Positions 33,340-42,817 of a stretch of 64,000 nt of DNA are shown in pieces. The first letter of the stretch is position 1, and every line of letters starts with the position of its first letter. The stretch is from positions 186,001 to 250,000 of the forward strand of contig NZ_VNHW01000005.1 of the NCBI RefSeq assembly GCF_008124835.1, written 5' to 3'. The notes under the pieces are model-generated. The model saw only the letters and a program-made list of their open reading frames with translations, did no database searches and was not told the origin of the DNA. The position numbers and the translations under genes were made by a program. This DNA comes from Blastococcus xanthinilyticus. Lineage in GTDB: Bacteria; Actinomycetota; Actinomycetes; Mycobacteriales; Geodermatophilaceae.

Positions 33340-35804
33340 TGCGCACCTCCAGCGGTGGACGGGGCGTCGGAGGAGTCGACGGCCTGGGCGTTGGTCCGGG
33401 CGGATGCCCGGTCCCCGCCGTCCCCGCCGGCATGGATGGCCCGCCAGACGCGCTCGGGCGTCAGCGGCATGCGGATGTCGGTGACGCCCAGGTGCCGGAC
33501 GGCGTCGATCGCGGCGTTGACCACCGCGGGCGTCGAGGCGATGCAGCCGGCCTCGCCGACCCCCTTGGCGCCGATCGGGTTCCCCGGCGCCGCGTGCACG
33601 GTGTTGCCGGTGTCGAAGTGCGGCAGGTCCGACGCCGCCGGCACCAGGTAGTCGACGAAGGTGCCGGTGGTGAGGTTGCCGTCGGCGTCGTAGACGGCCT
33701 CCTCGTACAGCGCCTGCGCGATGCCCTGGGCCAGCCCGCCGTGCACCTGGCCCTCGACGATCAGCGGGTTCACGATCGTCCCGACGTCGTCGACGCAGGC
33801 GTACTTGCGGATCTTGACGAACCCGGTCTCGGTGTCGACCTCCATCGCGCACAGGTGCGTGCCGTGCGGGAAGGAGAAGTTCTCCGGGTCGAACGTGGCG
33901 TCGGCGTCGATCGAGGGCTCCATGCCCTCCGGGAAGTTGTGCGACGCGAAGGTGGCGAGCGCGATCTCCTGGATGCTGACCCCGCTGCCCGGGGTGCCGC
34001 GGACGGAGAAGCTCCCGGCGGAGAAGTCCAGGTCGTCCTCGCTGGCCTCCAGCAGGTGCGCCGCGACCTTCCGCGCCTTGGCGATCACCTTGTCGGCCGC
34101 CTTCACCACCGCCGAGCCACCGACGACGAGCGACCGGGAGCCGTAGGTGTCCATGCCGCGGGACGAGATCGCGGTGTCACCGTGCAGCACCTCGATGTCC
34201 TCGAACGGCACGCCGAGCTGGTCGGCGACGAGCTGGCTCCACGCCGTCTCGTGGCCCTGGCCGTGCGGGGTGGAGCCGGTGACGACCTCGACCTTGCCCG
34301 TGGGCAGCATCCGGATCGACGCCTGCTCCCAGCCACCGGCCCCGTACGACAGCGAGCCGAGCACCCGGGAGGGAGCAAGCCCGCACATCTCGGTGAACGT
34401 GGAGATGCCGATGCCCAGCTGGACGGGGTCGTTCGACTCCCGGCGGCGCTGCTGCTCCGCCCGTAGCGCGTCGTAGCCGAGCAGATCGAGAGCCTGCTGG
34501 GTGGCGGTCTCGTAGTCGCCGCTGTCGTACTCCAGCCCCGCCGCCGTGGTGAACGGGAACTCCGAGGCCTGGATCCAGTTCTTCCGCCGCAGCTCCAGTG
34601 GGTCCATCCCCAGCTCGACGGCGAGCTCGTCCATGATCCGCTCGATGGCGAACGTCGCCTCGGGCCGGCCGGCGCCGCGGTAGGCGTCGGTGGGCACCTT
34701 GTTGGTGAACACCCCGTCGCACTCGAACCGGTAGGCGGGGAACTTGTAGATGCCGATGAACATGAAGGCGCCCAGGATCGGCACACCGGGGGTGACAAGC
34801 CGCAGGTAGGCCCCCATGTCGGCCAGCAGCCGGACGCGGAGTCCCTTGAGGTTGCCCTCCCGGTCGGCGGCGACGTCGACGTACTGGACCTGGTCACGGC
34901 CGTGGTGCCCGGTCATGAGCGACTCGCTGCGCGTCTCGGTCCACTTGACCGGCTTGCCGAGCCGCCGGGCGATCAGGAGGCAGAGGATCTCCTCCGGGTT
35001 CACCTGCAGCTTCCCGCCGAACCCACCGCCGACGTCCGGGGCCACCACGCGCAGCTTGTGCTCCGGGATGCCGGTGACCATGGCGGCCATCACCCGCAGG
35101 ATGTGCGGGATCTGGGTGGAGGACCACAGGGTGTAGTTGTCACCCTGCGGCTGGACGACGACCGACCGCGGCTCCATGAACGCCGGGATCAGCCGCTGCT
35201 GCACCAGCCGCCGGCTGACGACGACGTCGGCCTCGGCGAACGCCTGCTCGGTGTCGCCGCCGGTGCCCATCTCGCCGGCGTCGAAGACGAAGTGGTAGCT
35301 GGTGTTGGACTCGGTGTGGTCGTGGACCAGGTCCGCGCCGTCCTTGACCGCCTCCTCCATGTCGAGCACGACCGGCAGCGGCTCGTAGTCGATGTCGGCG
35401 AGTTCGACGGCGTCCTGGGCCGCGACCTTGCTGCGGGCGACGATCACCGCCACCGCCTCGCCGACGTGGTTGACCTGGTCGACCGCGATCGAGGGATGCC
35501 CCGGGTTGACCATCTCCGGCGTCACCGGCCACGCGCACGGCAGCGAGCCCTGCTCCTCGGCCAGGTCGCGGCCGGTGTAGACGGCGACGACGCCCGGGGC
35601 CTGCCGCACCGCCTCGACGTCGACGGAGGTGATGCGGGCGTGCGCGACGGGGCTGCGGACGACGGCCAGGTGCAGCATCCCGGGCAGGACCATGTTGTCG
35701 GTCCAGGTGGTCTTGCCGGTGATCAGCCGGGCGTCCTCCTTGCGGCGGCGCGCCTTGCCGATCTCGGGCGTCGGAGCGCCGGTGCGCTCCTCGACGGCGG
35801 TCAT
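33336..35804 (-). CDS. coxL: Molybdenum hydroxylase large subunit, form II CO dehydrogenase-like
   Basis: 822 residues, full family length. DVGGGFGGK and [17 protein letters not shown] bind the molybdopterin cytosine dinucleotide, and GAKGVGEAG carries the catalytic Glu. The active-site loop is [13 protein letters not shown]: the form II signature AYRGAGR, not the AYxCSFR loop with the Cys that bridges Cu in true CO dehydrogenases. The substrate is therefore probably another small molecule, although the operon form S-L-M-G is that of cox genes. ATG at 35804 overlaps the coxS stop as ATGA. Maturation genes are not adjacent; candidates lie at 56-60 kb. Confidence 0.93.
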   Translation of the reverse strand: MTAVEERTGAPTPEIGKARRRKEDARLITGKTTWTDNMVLPGMLHLAVVRSPVAHARITSVDVEAVRQAPGVVAVYTGRDLAEEQGSLPCAWPVTPEMVNPGHPSIAVDQVNHVGEAVAVIVARSKVAAQDAVELADIDYEPLPVVLDMEEAVKDGADLVHDHTESNTSYHFVFDAGEMGTGGDTEQAFAEADVVVSRRLVQQRLIPAFMEPRSVVVQPQGDNYTLWSSTQIPHILRVMAAMVTGIPEHKLRVVAPDVGGGFGGKLQVNPEEILCLLIARRLGKPVKWTETRSESLMTGHHGRDQVQYVDVAADREGNLKGLRVRLLADMGAYLRLVTPGVPILGAFMFIGIYKFPAYRFECDGVFTNKVPTDAYRGAGRPEATFAIERIMDELAVELGMDPLELRRKNWIQASEFPFTTAAGLEYDSGDYETATQQALDLLGYDALRAEQQRRRESNDPVQLGIGISTFTEMCGLAPSRVLGSLSYGAGGWEQASIRMLPTGKVEVVTGSTPHGQGHETAWSQLVADQLGVPFEDIEVLHGDTAISSRGMDTYGSRSLVVGGSAVVKAADKVIAKARKVAAHLLEASEDDLDFSAGSFSVRGTPGSGVSIQEIALATFASHNFPEGMEPSIDADATFDPENFSFPHGTHLCAMEVDTETGFVKIRKYACVDDVGTIVNPLIVEGQVHGGLAQGIAQALYEEAVYDADGNLTTGTFVDYLVPAASDLPHFDTGNTVHAAPGNPIGAKGVGEAGCIASTPAVVNAAIDAVRHLGVTDIRMPLTPERVWRAIHAGGDGGDRASARTNAQAVDSSDAPSTAGGAQ

Positions 35805-36349
35805 GCCTGCCCCACCACGTGCGGCGCGGCGGCGGTGTCGACCTGCGCCGGGGCGGCGTGCCCGTCGGTGGGTGGGCCGGAGCCATCGCCGCGCATCTCG
35901 GCGGCGGCGTGCCGGACGGCGCGGACGATGTTCTGGTAGCCGGTGCAGCGGCAGAGGTTGCCCTCGATGCCCTCGCGCACCTCGTCGTCGCTGGGGTCGG
36001 GGTTCTCACCGAGCAGGTCGATCGACGCCATGATCATGCCGGGGGTGCAGTAGCCGCACTGCAGGCCGTGCATCTCGTGGAACGCCTTCTGCACCGGGTG
36101 GAGCCCGTCCTGGCCGACGCCCTCGATCGTGGTGACCTCCGCGCCGTCGGCCTGGACGGCGAAGACGGTGCAGCTCTTCACCGCCTCGCCGTCGAGGTGC
36201 ACGGTGCAGGCGCCGCAGTTGCTCGTGTCGCAGCCCACGACCGTGCCGACCTTGCCGAGCTGTTCGCGCAGGTAGTGCACCAGCAGGGTCCGCGGTTCGA
36301 CGTCGTCGTCGTACGACGCCCCGTCCACCCGCACGCTGATCCGGGTCAT
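35801..36349 (-). CDS. coxS: Molybdenum hydroxylase 2Fe-2S small subunit
   Basis: 182 residues. [16 protein letters not shown] with the preceding Cys region binds the plant-type [2Fe-2S] cluster, and [11 protein letters not shown] with [12 protein letters not shown] binds the second. The C-terminal 25 residues ([17 protein letters not shown]) are an extra low-complexity tail. GGAGG lies 5 bases before ATG 36349, so coxS opens the operon. The upstream 36350-36559 region carries an iron-box-like sequence and paired GTTGCA repeats. Confidence 0.93.
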   Translation of the reverse strand: MTRISVRVDGASYDDDVEPRTLLVHYLREQLGKVGTVVGCDTSNCGACTVHLDGEAVKSCTVFAVQADGAEVTTIEGVGQDGLHPVQKAFHEMHGLQCGYCTPGMIMASIDLLGENPDPSDDEVREGIEGNLCRCTGYQNIVRAVRHAAAEMRGDGSGPPTDGHAAPAQVDTAAAPHVVGQA

Positions 36350-36432
36350 CAGTCCTCCGCTTCTTTGCAGGGGGTCGCTGCGCCCGCGGTCGACCACGGG
36401 GCCCGAGCGGAGTCTGTCCCGAAAGGAGTGAC

Positions 36433-36451
36433 TTAGGCCACGCTTATCTGC
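36433..36451. promoter_or_regulatory. Weak DtxR/IdeR-box-like sequence before coxS
   Basis: TTAGGCCACGCTTATCTGC agrees with the 19-base iron-box consensus at about 12 positions, mostly in the left arm. It lies some 84 bases upstream of coxS. The match is much poorer than the box at 42779 and may be chance. Confidence 0.25.
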
Positions 36452-36522
36452 GCGGCGGGCAGGGCGGATGCCCCGCGGGGGCCGGGTTCGTGCGGAAACG
36501 GCAGGCTTCCCGGGCGGGGAGA

Positions 36523-36540
36523 CGTTGCACGGCCGTTGCA
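36523..36540. repeat. CGTTGCA direct repeats with 11-base period
   Basis: CGTTGCA occurs at 36523-36529 and 36534-36540, starts separated by 11 bases (one helical turn), between the MFS stop and the cox operon. A related AACGTTGCAC occurs in front of the alcohol dehydrogenase (52066-52075). This spacing is typical of sites for a regulator that contacts one DNA face. Confidence 0.35.
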
Positions 36541-36559
36541 GCCGGCCAGGCGCGGCGCC

Positions 36560-37810
36560 TCAGGGCGCGGGGACCCACGCCTCCGCCTGCCGCGGGGCAG
36601 GAGCCGGGGCCACCCGCTCGCGGCGGCGGAGCACGGCCGAGACCGCCAGCGGCACCAGCCCGGCGACCGCCAGCCCGGCGCCGACCGCGCTGGGCGCCCG
36701 GTAGCCGAGGCCCGCGGCGATGACCAGCCCACCGACCCAGGCGCCGAGGGCGTTGGCCAGGTTGAGGGCGGCGTGGTTCAGCGCGGCGCCCAGCATCTGC
36801 GCCTCCCCCGCGGTCTCCATCAGCCGCAGCTGCAGCAGGATCGCCAGCGTCGAGCCGCTGACCGAGACCAGGAAGACCCCGACCACCAGGCCGGGCACCC
36901 ACGCCGCCACCGCGGCCACGGCGGCGAGCAGCACCATCAGCGCCAGCAGCGCACCGACCAGCGACCGGAACAGCGCCCAGTCGCCCAGCCGCCCGGCGAG
37001 CGCCGTCCCGATGATCCCGCCGACCCCGTAGACCAGCAGGACCACCGGCACGGTGCCCCGGGACAGCTCCGCGACGTCGGTGACGACCGGGGCGATGTAG
37101 CTGTAGAGCGCGAACATGCCGCCGAAGCCGACGATCCCGACCGCCAGGGTGAGGAGCACCTGCGGCCGGCGCAGCGCGCCCAGCTCGCCGCGCACCGTGG
37201 CCTCCGGCCGCCCGGGAGAGGACGGGACGACGACGAGCACCGCCGCCACCGTGGCCGCGGCCAGGACGACGACCAGCCAGTACGCCGACCGCCAGCCGGC
37301 CGCCTGACCCAGCCAGGTCGCCGCCGGGACCCCCGCGACGAGCGCCACGGCCAGGCCCAGCATCACCGAGCTGACCGCGCGGCCCCGGAGACGTGGCGCG
37401 ACCAGCGACGCCGCCACCAGCGAGGCGACGCCGAAGTAGGCGCCGTGCGGCAGGCCGGCGAGGAACCGGGCGCCCAGCAGCGTCGGGTAGCCGGGGGCCA
37501 CGGCGGTGAGCACGTTGCCCACCAGGAAGGCGACCATCAGGCCGACGAGCAGCGCACGCCGCGGGAGGCGGGCGCCCATCGCCGCGATCACCGGGGCACC
37601 GACCACGACCCCGAGGGCGTAGGCGGAGATGACGTGCCCGGCCGTGGGGATGTCGACGCCCACGCCGTCGGCGATGTCGGGGAGCACGCCCATCGTCACG
37701 AACTCGGTGGTGCCGATCGCGAAACCGCCCAGCGCCAGCGCCACGATGGCCACCACGACGCGGGCCGTGCTGAGAGGCGGGGCGTCGGTCGCGGGGGGAA
37801 GGGCGCTCAC
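36560..37810 (-). CDS. MFS transporter, AraJ/YdhP sugar-efflux type
   Basis: 416 residues with twelve hydrophobic segments. FAIGTTEFVTMGVLPDIADG is the signature of the arabinose-efflux (AraJ/YdhP/NepI) branch of drug:H+ antiporters, and MGARLPRRALLVGLM is the loop 2-3 motif. PHGAYFGVASLVAASLV follows in helix 5. GTG start at 37810. Export of sugars, nucleosides or drugs is possible. No regulator directly partners it, though the GAF regulator lies upstream on the same strand. Confidence 0.87.
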   Translation of the reverse strand: MSALPPATDAPPLSTARVVVAIVALALGGFAIGTTEFVTMGVLPDIADGVGVDIPTAGHVISAYALGVVVGAPVIAAMGARLPRRALLVGLMVAFLVGNVLTAVAPGYPTLLGARFLAGLPHGAYFGVASLVAASLVAPRLRGRAVSSVMLGLAVALVAGVPAATWLGQAAGWRSAYWLVVVLAAATVAAVLVVVPSSPGRPEATVRGELGALRRPQVLLTLAVGIVGFGGMFALYSYIAPVVTDVAELSRGTVPVVLLVYGVGGIIGTALAGRLGDWALFRSLVGALLALMVLLAAVAAVAAWVPGLVVGVFLVSVSGSTLAILLQLRLMETAGEAQMLGAALNHAALNLANALGAWVGGLVIAAGLGYRAPSAVGAGLAVAGLVPLAVSAVLRRRERVAPAPAPRQAEAWVPAP

Positions 37811-37938
37811 GGCAGCGCCAAGTCGTGAACCGCGCTCAGCATTCCCGAGGCCGGCCGGCCGACGTCGCGCGCACCGCCATACGCCTCAGCGCGGGAAAGC
37901 GGCCGGCGATGAGCGCAGCGAGGCGCATGTCGGTGGTC

Positions 37939-39255
37939 TCAGCGCGACCGCACGCCCGCCCGCAGCTGCTGCAGGTGCGCCGCGACCCCCGCCCGGCGCG
38001 GCGACCCCGGCGGCAGCACCTCCAGCAGCGCCTGCCAGACGGCGGCGTCGGTCCGCCCGTCGGGGAGCTGGGCGTACCGCAGCAGCAGCTCGGGACGGCG
38101 GGCGCCGAGCACCCCGCGGCGCAGCTGCCCGGCGAGCCGGTCGCGGGCCAGGAGGATGCCGGGCGCCGACGAGCCGGGCAGCACGGGGCCCCGGTAGCGC
38201 TCCAGCGCCGGGCCGATCTCGCCGCGGGCGATCAGCCGGCGCACCTGGTCGGCGTCGGTGGTCAGGCGGCCGACCAGGCGGTAGGGGCGCGAGCCGAGCA
38301 GCTCGGCACCGACCAGCCGCCGCAGCCGGGAGAGCTCCGCCCGCACGGTGACCGGGGCGGCCGTCCCGGCGTGGCACTCGGCGGCCAGCTCGACCGCCGT
38401 CCGGCCCCGGCCGGATGCAGCCGCCGCGGCCAGCAGGAACAGCAGCTCGGAGTGGCGCACCGACAGCTCCAGCGGCCCGGCCGGCAGCGCGAGCCGGGCG
38501 CGCTCCCGGCCGAGCACCTCCAGCCGGGCGGCGGCCGGCGCCGAGCCGGCCGCGAGCCCACCCGCGGGCAGCCGTTCCCGGTGCAGCCAGCGCAGCTCCG
38601 ACTCGACGGCGGCGACGGTGGCCCGCACGAGGGTGAGCACGTGCGGGCCGGCCACGACGTCGCCACCGGTCACGTCGATCGCGCCCAGCAGGGCGCCGGT
38701 GACCGGGTCGTGCACCGGTGCGGCCGAGCAGCTCCAGGGTTGCACCCCGCGGCGGAAGTGCTCGCTGCCGTAGATCTGCACCGGCGCGTCGACCGCCAGC
38801 GCCGTCCCGGGGGCGTTGGTGCCGGCCACGTCCTCCGACCACCGGGCGCCCTCGACGAAGTTCATCCCCTCGGCCCGCGAGCGCAGCTGCCGGTCGCCCT
38901 CCACCCACAGCATCCGGCCGGCGGCGTCGGTGACCGCGACGATCATCCGGGCGGCCTCGGCGTCCTGCACCAGCAGCCGGCGGATGACCGGCAGCACCGG
39001 CGCCAGCGGGTGGGCCGCCCGGTAGGCGAGCAGGTCGGCGTCGAGGAGCTCCACCGGCGGCGGTCCGCCGTCGGGGTCGACCCCGCTGCCCAGCGAGCGG
39101 CTCCAGGAGTCGCGGACGACCGGGCGGACGGCGGCGTCGGCGGGCAGGGCGCTGGTGGTGACCAGCTGCTCGTGCGCGGCGCGCAGCGCCCGGGTGCGCG
39201 CCGCGCTGGGCGCCCCGTCCGGGAGCGCCAGCCACGGGTTCACGGCGGTGGTCAC
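37939..39255 (-). CDS. GAF-domain transcriptional regulator
   Basis: 438 residues. About 75-205 is a GAF domain (VTDAAGRMLWVEGD, GTNAPGTALAVDAPVQIYG, GALLGAIDVTGGDVVAGP) of the kind found in AcoR-like regulators. The C-terminal part has a winged-helix-like block (ELSVRHSELLFLLAAAAAS, VTVRAELSRLRRLVGAELLG) followed by a short helical-repeat segment, so it is not sigma54-dependent: no AAA+ core. The GTG start lies within three 20-bp tandem repeats, suggesting autoregulation. Such GAF regulators often control aldehyde or alcohol dehydrogenase genes; the target here is unknown. Confidence 0.75.
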   Translation of the reverse strand: MTTAVNPWLALPDGAPSAARTRALRAAHEQLVTTSALPADAAVRPVVRDSWSRSLGSGVDPDGGPPPVELLDADLLAYRAAHPLAPVLPVIRRLLVQDAEAARMIVAVTDAAGRMLWVEGDRQLRSRAEGMNFVEGARWSEDVAGTNAPGTALAVDAPVQIYGSEHFRRGVQPWSCSAAPVHDPVTGALLGAIDVTGGDVVAGPHVLTLVRATVAAVESELRWLHRERLPAGGLAAGSAPAAARLEVLGRERARLALPAGPLELSVRHSELLFLLAAAAASGRGRTAVELAAECHAGTAAPVTVRAELSRLRRLVGAELLGSRPYRLVGRLTTDADQVRRLIARGEIGPALERYRGPVLPGSSAPGILLARDRLAGQLRRGVLGARRPELLLRYAQLPDGRTDAAVWQALLEVLPPGSPRRAGVAAHLQQLRAGVRSR

Positions 39256-39292
39256 GGGTTCACGGCGGTGGTCACGGGTTCACGGCCGTGGT
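39233..39292. repeat. Three tandem 20-bp repeats over the regulator start
   Basis: CACGGGTTCACGGCGGTGGT occurs three times back to back; the third copy has C for G in the centre, making CACGGCCGTG a perfect 10-bp palindrome. Every copy contains GTGACCACCGCCGTG on the minus strand, so each offers a GTG, but because 20 is not a multiple of 3 only the copy nearest the gene is in frame; the others hit TGA at once. The 20-bp period is two helical turns. Confidence 0.6.
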
Positions 39293-39323
39293 CACCGGGG
39301 GCTCCGCAGCAGGTCGCTCATCT

Positions 39324-39342
39324 CCCCGTCATCGTGACGGGG
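39324..39342. terminator. Perfect 8-bp hairpin between MFS and regulator genes
   Basis: CCCCGTCA-TCG-TGACGGGG, 27 bases beyond the stop of the Bcr/CflA-type transporter on its transcript strand. A short T-poor tail follows. It probably terminates the transporter transcript; it could also insulate the regulator promoter. Confidence 0.5.
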
Positions 39343-39368
39343 ATTCCCGCTTTCCACCAGGGCGGATG

Positions 39369-40637
39369 TCAGGCGGGGACCGCGGCCCCGTCGTCGTCCG
39401 CGAGCTGCCACGGCCGGACGACGACCACGAGCACGCCGATCGCCAGCACCAGCGCGGTCACCACGACCAGGCCGATGGCGACCGCGTCGTTGCCCAGCAG
39501 CCCGACGACCGGCGAGACGACCGCACCGACGCCGAACTGGATGGCGCCCAGCAGGGCCGCCGCGCTGCCGGCCGCGTTCCCGTGCCGGGACAGCGCCAGC
39601 GCGGGGGCGTTGGGCAGGGCCAGCCCGCAGGCGAACAGCACCGCCCACAGCGCCCCGGTCACGGCCACCAGGCCGCCGGTGCGGGTGCCCGCCAGCACGA
39701 CCAGCGCGGCACCGGCGAGAGCGCCGGCCACCGTGCCCGCGACCAGCAGCTGCTGGGGCGACCAGCGCCGCAGCAGCACCGGGTTGAGCTGGGTGGCGGC
39801 GATCAGCCAGAAGGCGCCCGCGCCGAACAGCAGCCCGAACTGCTGCTCGTCCAACCCGAACTGGCCCTGGTAGACGAAGGAGGAGCCGGAGACGTAGCTG
39901 AACAGGCCGGCCATCGTGAGACCCGCGACCAGCACCAGGCCCACGTAGGTGCGGTCGCGCAGCAGCCACCGGTAGGTGCGCAGCGTGCCGCGCACCCCGC
40001 TGCTGCGCCGGCGCTCCGGCGGGAGGGTCTCGGGCAGGGTCGCCCACCCGACCACGAGCAGGAGCAGGCCGTAGGCGGCCAGCAGCACGAAGACGCCGCG
40101 CCAGCTGGTGAACCGGAGGACCTCCCCGCCGATGGTGGGCGCGAGCACCGGCGCGGCGCCGAGCACCAGGAACAGCCGGGAGAGCATCGTCGCCGCGGCG
40201 CGGCCGTCGTAGAGGTCACGGACCACCGCGAGCGCGATCACCGCGCCCGAGGCGGCGCCCACCCCCTGCAGCACGCGCAGCGCGCCGAGCGCGGCGATGG
40301 TCGGCGCGACGAGCACCAGCAGGGACGCCACCACGTGCAGCGCCGTCCCGGCCAGCAGCGGCCCCCGCCGGCCGTAGGCGTCCGACAGCGGCCCCAGCAC
40401 CAGCTGGCCGAGCGCCAGCCCGATCAGCGTGCCGGTCAGGGTCAGCTGCACGGTGGCCGAGGTGGTCAGCAGGTCGCTGGTGATCCGCGGCAGCGCCGGC
40501 AGGTACATGTCGATGGTCAGCGGCCCCAGCGCCACGAAGGCACCGAGGGTCAGCGCGATCCGGGCGGCACCGGGGCGCGCCACCGGGGCGGGGTGCGCCG
40601 TCTCGGGAGCCGGAGCGCGGTCCTGGGTGGCGGTCAT
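39369..40637 (-). CDS. MFS multidrug exporter, Bcr/CflA type
   Basis: 422 residues, twelve hydrophobic segments. LGAFVALGPLTIDMYLPALP is the Bcr/CflA signature, GPLSDAYGRRGPLLAG the loop 2-3 motif A, and LRVLQGVGAASGAVIALAVVRD the helix 4-5 region. This branch exports bicyclomycin, chloramphenicol, Cys or related compounds. ATG at 40637, with no upstream partner on the strand within 95 bases. Confidence 0.9.
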   Translation of the reverse strand: MTATQDRAPAPETAHPAPVARPGAARIALTLGAFVALGPLTIDMYLPALPRITSDLLTTSATVQLTLTGTLIGLALGQLVLGPLSDAYGRRGPLLAGTALHVVASLLVLVAPTIAALGALRVLQGVGAASGAVIALAVVRDLYDGRAAATMLSRLFLVLGAAPVLAPTIGGEVLRFTSWRGVFVLLAAYGLLLLVVGWATLPETLPPERRRSSGVRGTLRTYRWLLRDRTYVGLVLVAGLTMAGLFSYVSGSSFVYQGQFGLDEQQFGLLFGAGAFWLIAATQLNPVLLRRWSPQQLLVAGTVAGALAGAALVVLAGTRTGGLVAVTGALWAVLFACGLALPNAPALALSRHGNAAGSAAALLGAIQFGVGAVVSPVVGLLGNDAVAIGLVVVTALVLAIGVLVVVVRPWQLADDDGAAVPA

Positions 40638-40732
40638 GCGGGTCCTTCGGTCGACACGTAGCGGAACCGGGCGGACCGCAGTACGAGGGCGACAAGCGCG
40701 GGAGCGTCCCGCGCATTCCGCCCGACGGCGCG

Positions 40733-42142
40733 TCAGCGCGGCGGACGGGTGGGCAGCAGCGCCCGGGCGCTGCGGGCGCGCAGCGCGCCGGCCCACAGCC
40801 CGGCGCCGTAGGCGAGGTCGTCCAGCCGCCGCGCCGCCGCGTGACGGACCGGTCCGATCCGGCTCCGGTGCGGCGCCCAGGCGAGCAGGCCGTCGGCCAG
40901 GGCCACGGCGAGCAACCGGGTACGGGCCCGGCGGGAGACCACCGCCGCGGCCACCGCGAGCGGCCAATGGTGCCGCGTCGCCGACCGGGCGAGCGCCCGG
41001 CCCGACGCTGCCGTGCCGTGCAGGACGAGGCCGGCGGCGAGGACGTACGGCGGCCGGCCGCCCGGTGGGGACAGCCGGCGGGCGAGCCGGACCGCGGTCA
41101 CCCCGAGCAGCCCGGCCGCCGCGACCCTCCCCCACCGGCCCCCGGCCAGCGCCAGCGCCCAGGTGACGGCGGTCTCCGGGGCGATGACCAGCGGGGAGAC
41201 CACCCCGCCGTGCCGCTGCGCCAGGAGCGCGGCGCCGGTGCCGTAGAACGCCCGGCGCCGGGCCCACTCCGCCGTCCGCACCGGGTGCTCGTGCGCGACC
41301 TCGGCGGCCGGCTCGTAGCGCACCCGCCAGCCCGCCTCGGTGAGCCGCCAGACCAGGTCGACGTCCTCGGCCACCCGCAGCGCGGCGTCGAAGCCGTCGC
41401 CGAGCGCGGCCCGGCGGGCCAGCAGCGCCGCGCTCGGCACGTAGGAGACCGCCGACAGCGGCCGCACCGGCGCCGGCCGCGGACCCATGTCCAGGGCGCC
41501 GTCGACGTCCTCGTACGGGGAGGTCCAGCCCCGTGCCGCTCCCGGCAGCGGCACGATCCGCGGCGCCACGGCGGCCAGCCGCGGATCGGCGACGTGCGGC
41601 AGCAGCCGGGCGAGCCAGCCGGCGCCGGGGACGCAGTCGGAGTCGAGGAAGGCGACCAGGCCGGTGGTCACGACGGCCAGCCCCGCGTTCCGCGCCGCCG
41701 CCGGGCCCCGCGCCACCGGGTGCCGGACCACCCGCACGCCCGGGCCCGCGGCGGCCACCGGCGTCGTCGAGCCGTCGTCGACGACGACGACCGGCAGGCC
41801 CGCGGTCGCCGGGTCGGCGCGCAGGGCGGCCAGCAGCCGGGCGAGCGCGGCCGGGCGGTCCCGGACCGGGACGACGACGGTGACGTCCCCGGCGTCGGCG
41901 CCCAGAGGCAGATCCGGGTGCGCCAGCCCGGCGTCGAGCAGCCGGCCGGCCAGGGCGGCGCTGGTCGCGTCGCGGACCTCGAGCCGGTCCCCGGCGAGCA
42001 GCGCGGCCGCGCGGGGAGCGAGCCGCAGCAGCCGCAGCGGGGAGCCGCCGAGCAGCGCGGTGCCGTCGTCCCGGCGGCGCACCGCCGGGTCCAGCCGGAC
42101 GGCGAACCCGTCGGGCAGCCGGTCGGCCGGCGGCGCGGTCAC
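40733..42142 (-). CDS. mftF: Mycofactocin biosynthesis glycosyltransferase
   Basis: 469 residues. A GT2 glycosyltransferase domain follows an N-terminal 90-residue module: VTVVVPVRDRPAALARLL, VVVVDDGSTTP, VAFLDSDCVPGAGWLARL and VAEDVDLVWRLTEAGWRVRY hold the nucleotide-sugar and metal motifs. The C-terminal 130 residues have several hydrophobic helices, so it is membrane-associated. MftF attaches beta-1,4-glucose chains to the mycofactocin core. Its GTG overlaps the stop of an isochorismatase-fold gene. It is separated from mftE by two genes, unlike the contiguous mycobacterial order. Confidence 0.88.
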   Translation of the reverse strand: MTAPPADRLPDGFAVRLDPAVRRRDDGTALLGGSPLRLLRLAPRAAALLAGDRLEVRDATSAALAGRLLDAGLAHPDLPLGADAGDVTVVVPVRDRPAALARLLAALRADPATAGLPVVVVDDGSTTPVAAAGPGVRVVRHPVARGPAAARNAGLAVVTTGLVAFLDSDCVPGAGWLARLLPHVADPRLAAVAPRIVPLPGAARGWTSPYEDVDGALDMGPRPAPVRPLSAVSYVPSAALLARRAALGDGFDAALRVAEDVDLVWRLTEAGWRVRYEPAAEVAHEHPVRTAEWARRRAFYGTGAALLAQRHGGVVSPLVIAPETAVTWALALAGGRWGRVAAAGLLGVTAVRLARRLSPPGGRPPYVLAAGLVLHGTAASGRALARSATRHHWPLAVAAAVVSRRARTRLLAVALADGLLAWAPHRSRIGPVRHAAARRLDDLAYGAGLWAGALRARSARALLPTRPPR

Positions 42143-42690
42143 CCGCCCGCCAGGACCTCGTCGGTGGTCGCGAACGTGACCAGGGGGGCGTAGCCGCCCA
42201 TCACCTGCAGCGCCCGCTCGTGCTCGTCGTCCCCGGCTCCGGCGCAGGCGTCGGTGACCACCCGCACCCGCACCCCGGCGTCCGCGGCCGGCAGGACGGT
42301 GGAGAGCACGCAGCAGTCGGTGGCCACGCCGGCCACGGTGAGCGGACCCTGCCCGACCACCTCGGCCAGGTCCGGGCCCCACTTCCCGAAGGTGTGGGCG
42401 TCCACCACCGGGCGCCCGGCCGGGTCCTCCACCAGCTGGTAGCAGTGCGCGTCGGGCGGCTGGCGGGCGAAGTCGTACTGCTCGTAGTACTCCTGCCACG
42501 CGCCCACCGGCTCGGCCGGCGCGACGAAGCGGGTCCACACCACGCGGTCGCCGAACGCGTCGACCAGCCGGCGGATCCGCGGGCGGACCTCCTCGAACCG
42601 CGGCGCCGTCCAGGGCGAGTCCTCCTCGCCGAACACGTGCTGCAGGTCGACGACCACCAGCCAGCCGTCCGTCCCGGCCGTCCCGTCCAC
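42139..42690 (-). CDS. Isochorismatase-family cysteine hydrolase
   Basis: 183 residues with a complete Asp-Lys-Cys triad: WLVVVDLQHVFG (Asp), TFGKWGPDL (Lys) and GVATDCCVLSTVL (Cys). The cis-peptide region is VATDCC. The fold covers nicotinamidases, N-carbamoyl hydrolases and isochorismatases; no substrate is indicated. It is translationally coupled (GTGA) to mftF, an unusual partner, and is divergent from the iron-siderophore lipoprotein. Confidence 0.85.
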   Translation of the reverse strand: MDGTAGTDGWLVVVDLQHVFGEEDSPWTAPRFEEVRPRIRRLVDAFGDRVVWTRFVAPAEPVGAWQEYYEQYDFARQPPDAHCYQLVEDPAGRPVVDAHTFGKWGPDLAEVVGQGPLTVAGVATDCCVLSTVLPAADAGVRVRVVTDACAGAGDDEHERALQVMGGYAPLVTFATTDEVLAGG

Positions 42691-42778
42691 GCCCTACCCC
42701 CGTTCCCGCCGGCGCCCCTGCGACGGCCCGGCGACCCTACGACGCGCTCCCGGCCGTCGCCCGCGCGCGACGGTGTGG

Positions 42779-42797
42779 TTAGGTCAGCCTTACCTGA
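42779..42797. promoter_or_regulatory. DtxR/IdeR iron box
   Basis: TTAGGTCAGCCTTACCTGA matches the 19-base DtxR/IdeR consensus TTAGGTTAGGCTAACCTAA at 15 positions, including both outer arms. It lies 21 bases before the ATG of the siderophore-binding lipoprotein, in the position expected for iron-dependent repression. Confidence 0.78.
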
Positions 42798-42817
42798 TCC
42801 TGCGAGGAGTACCCCCC

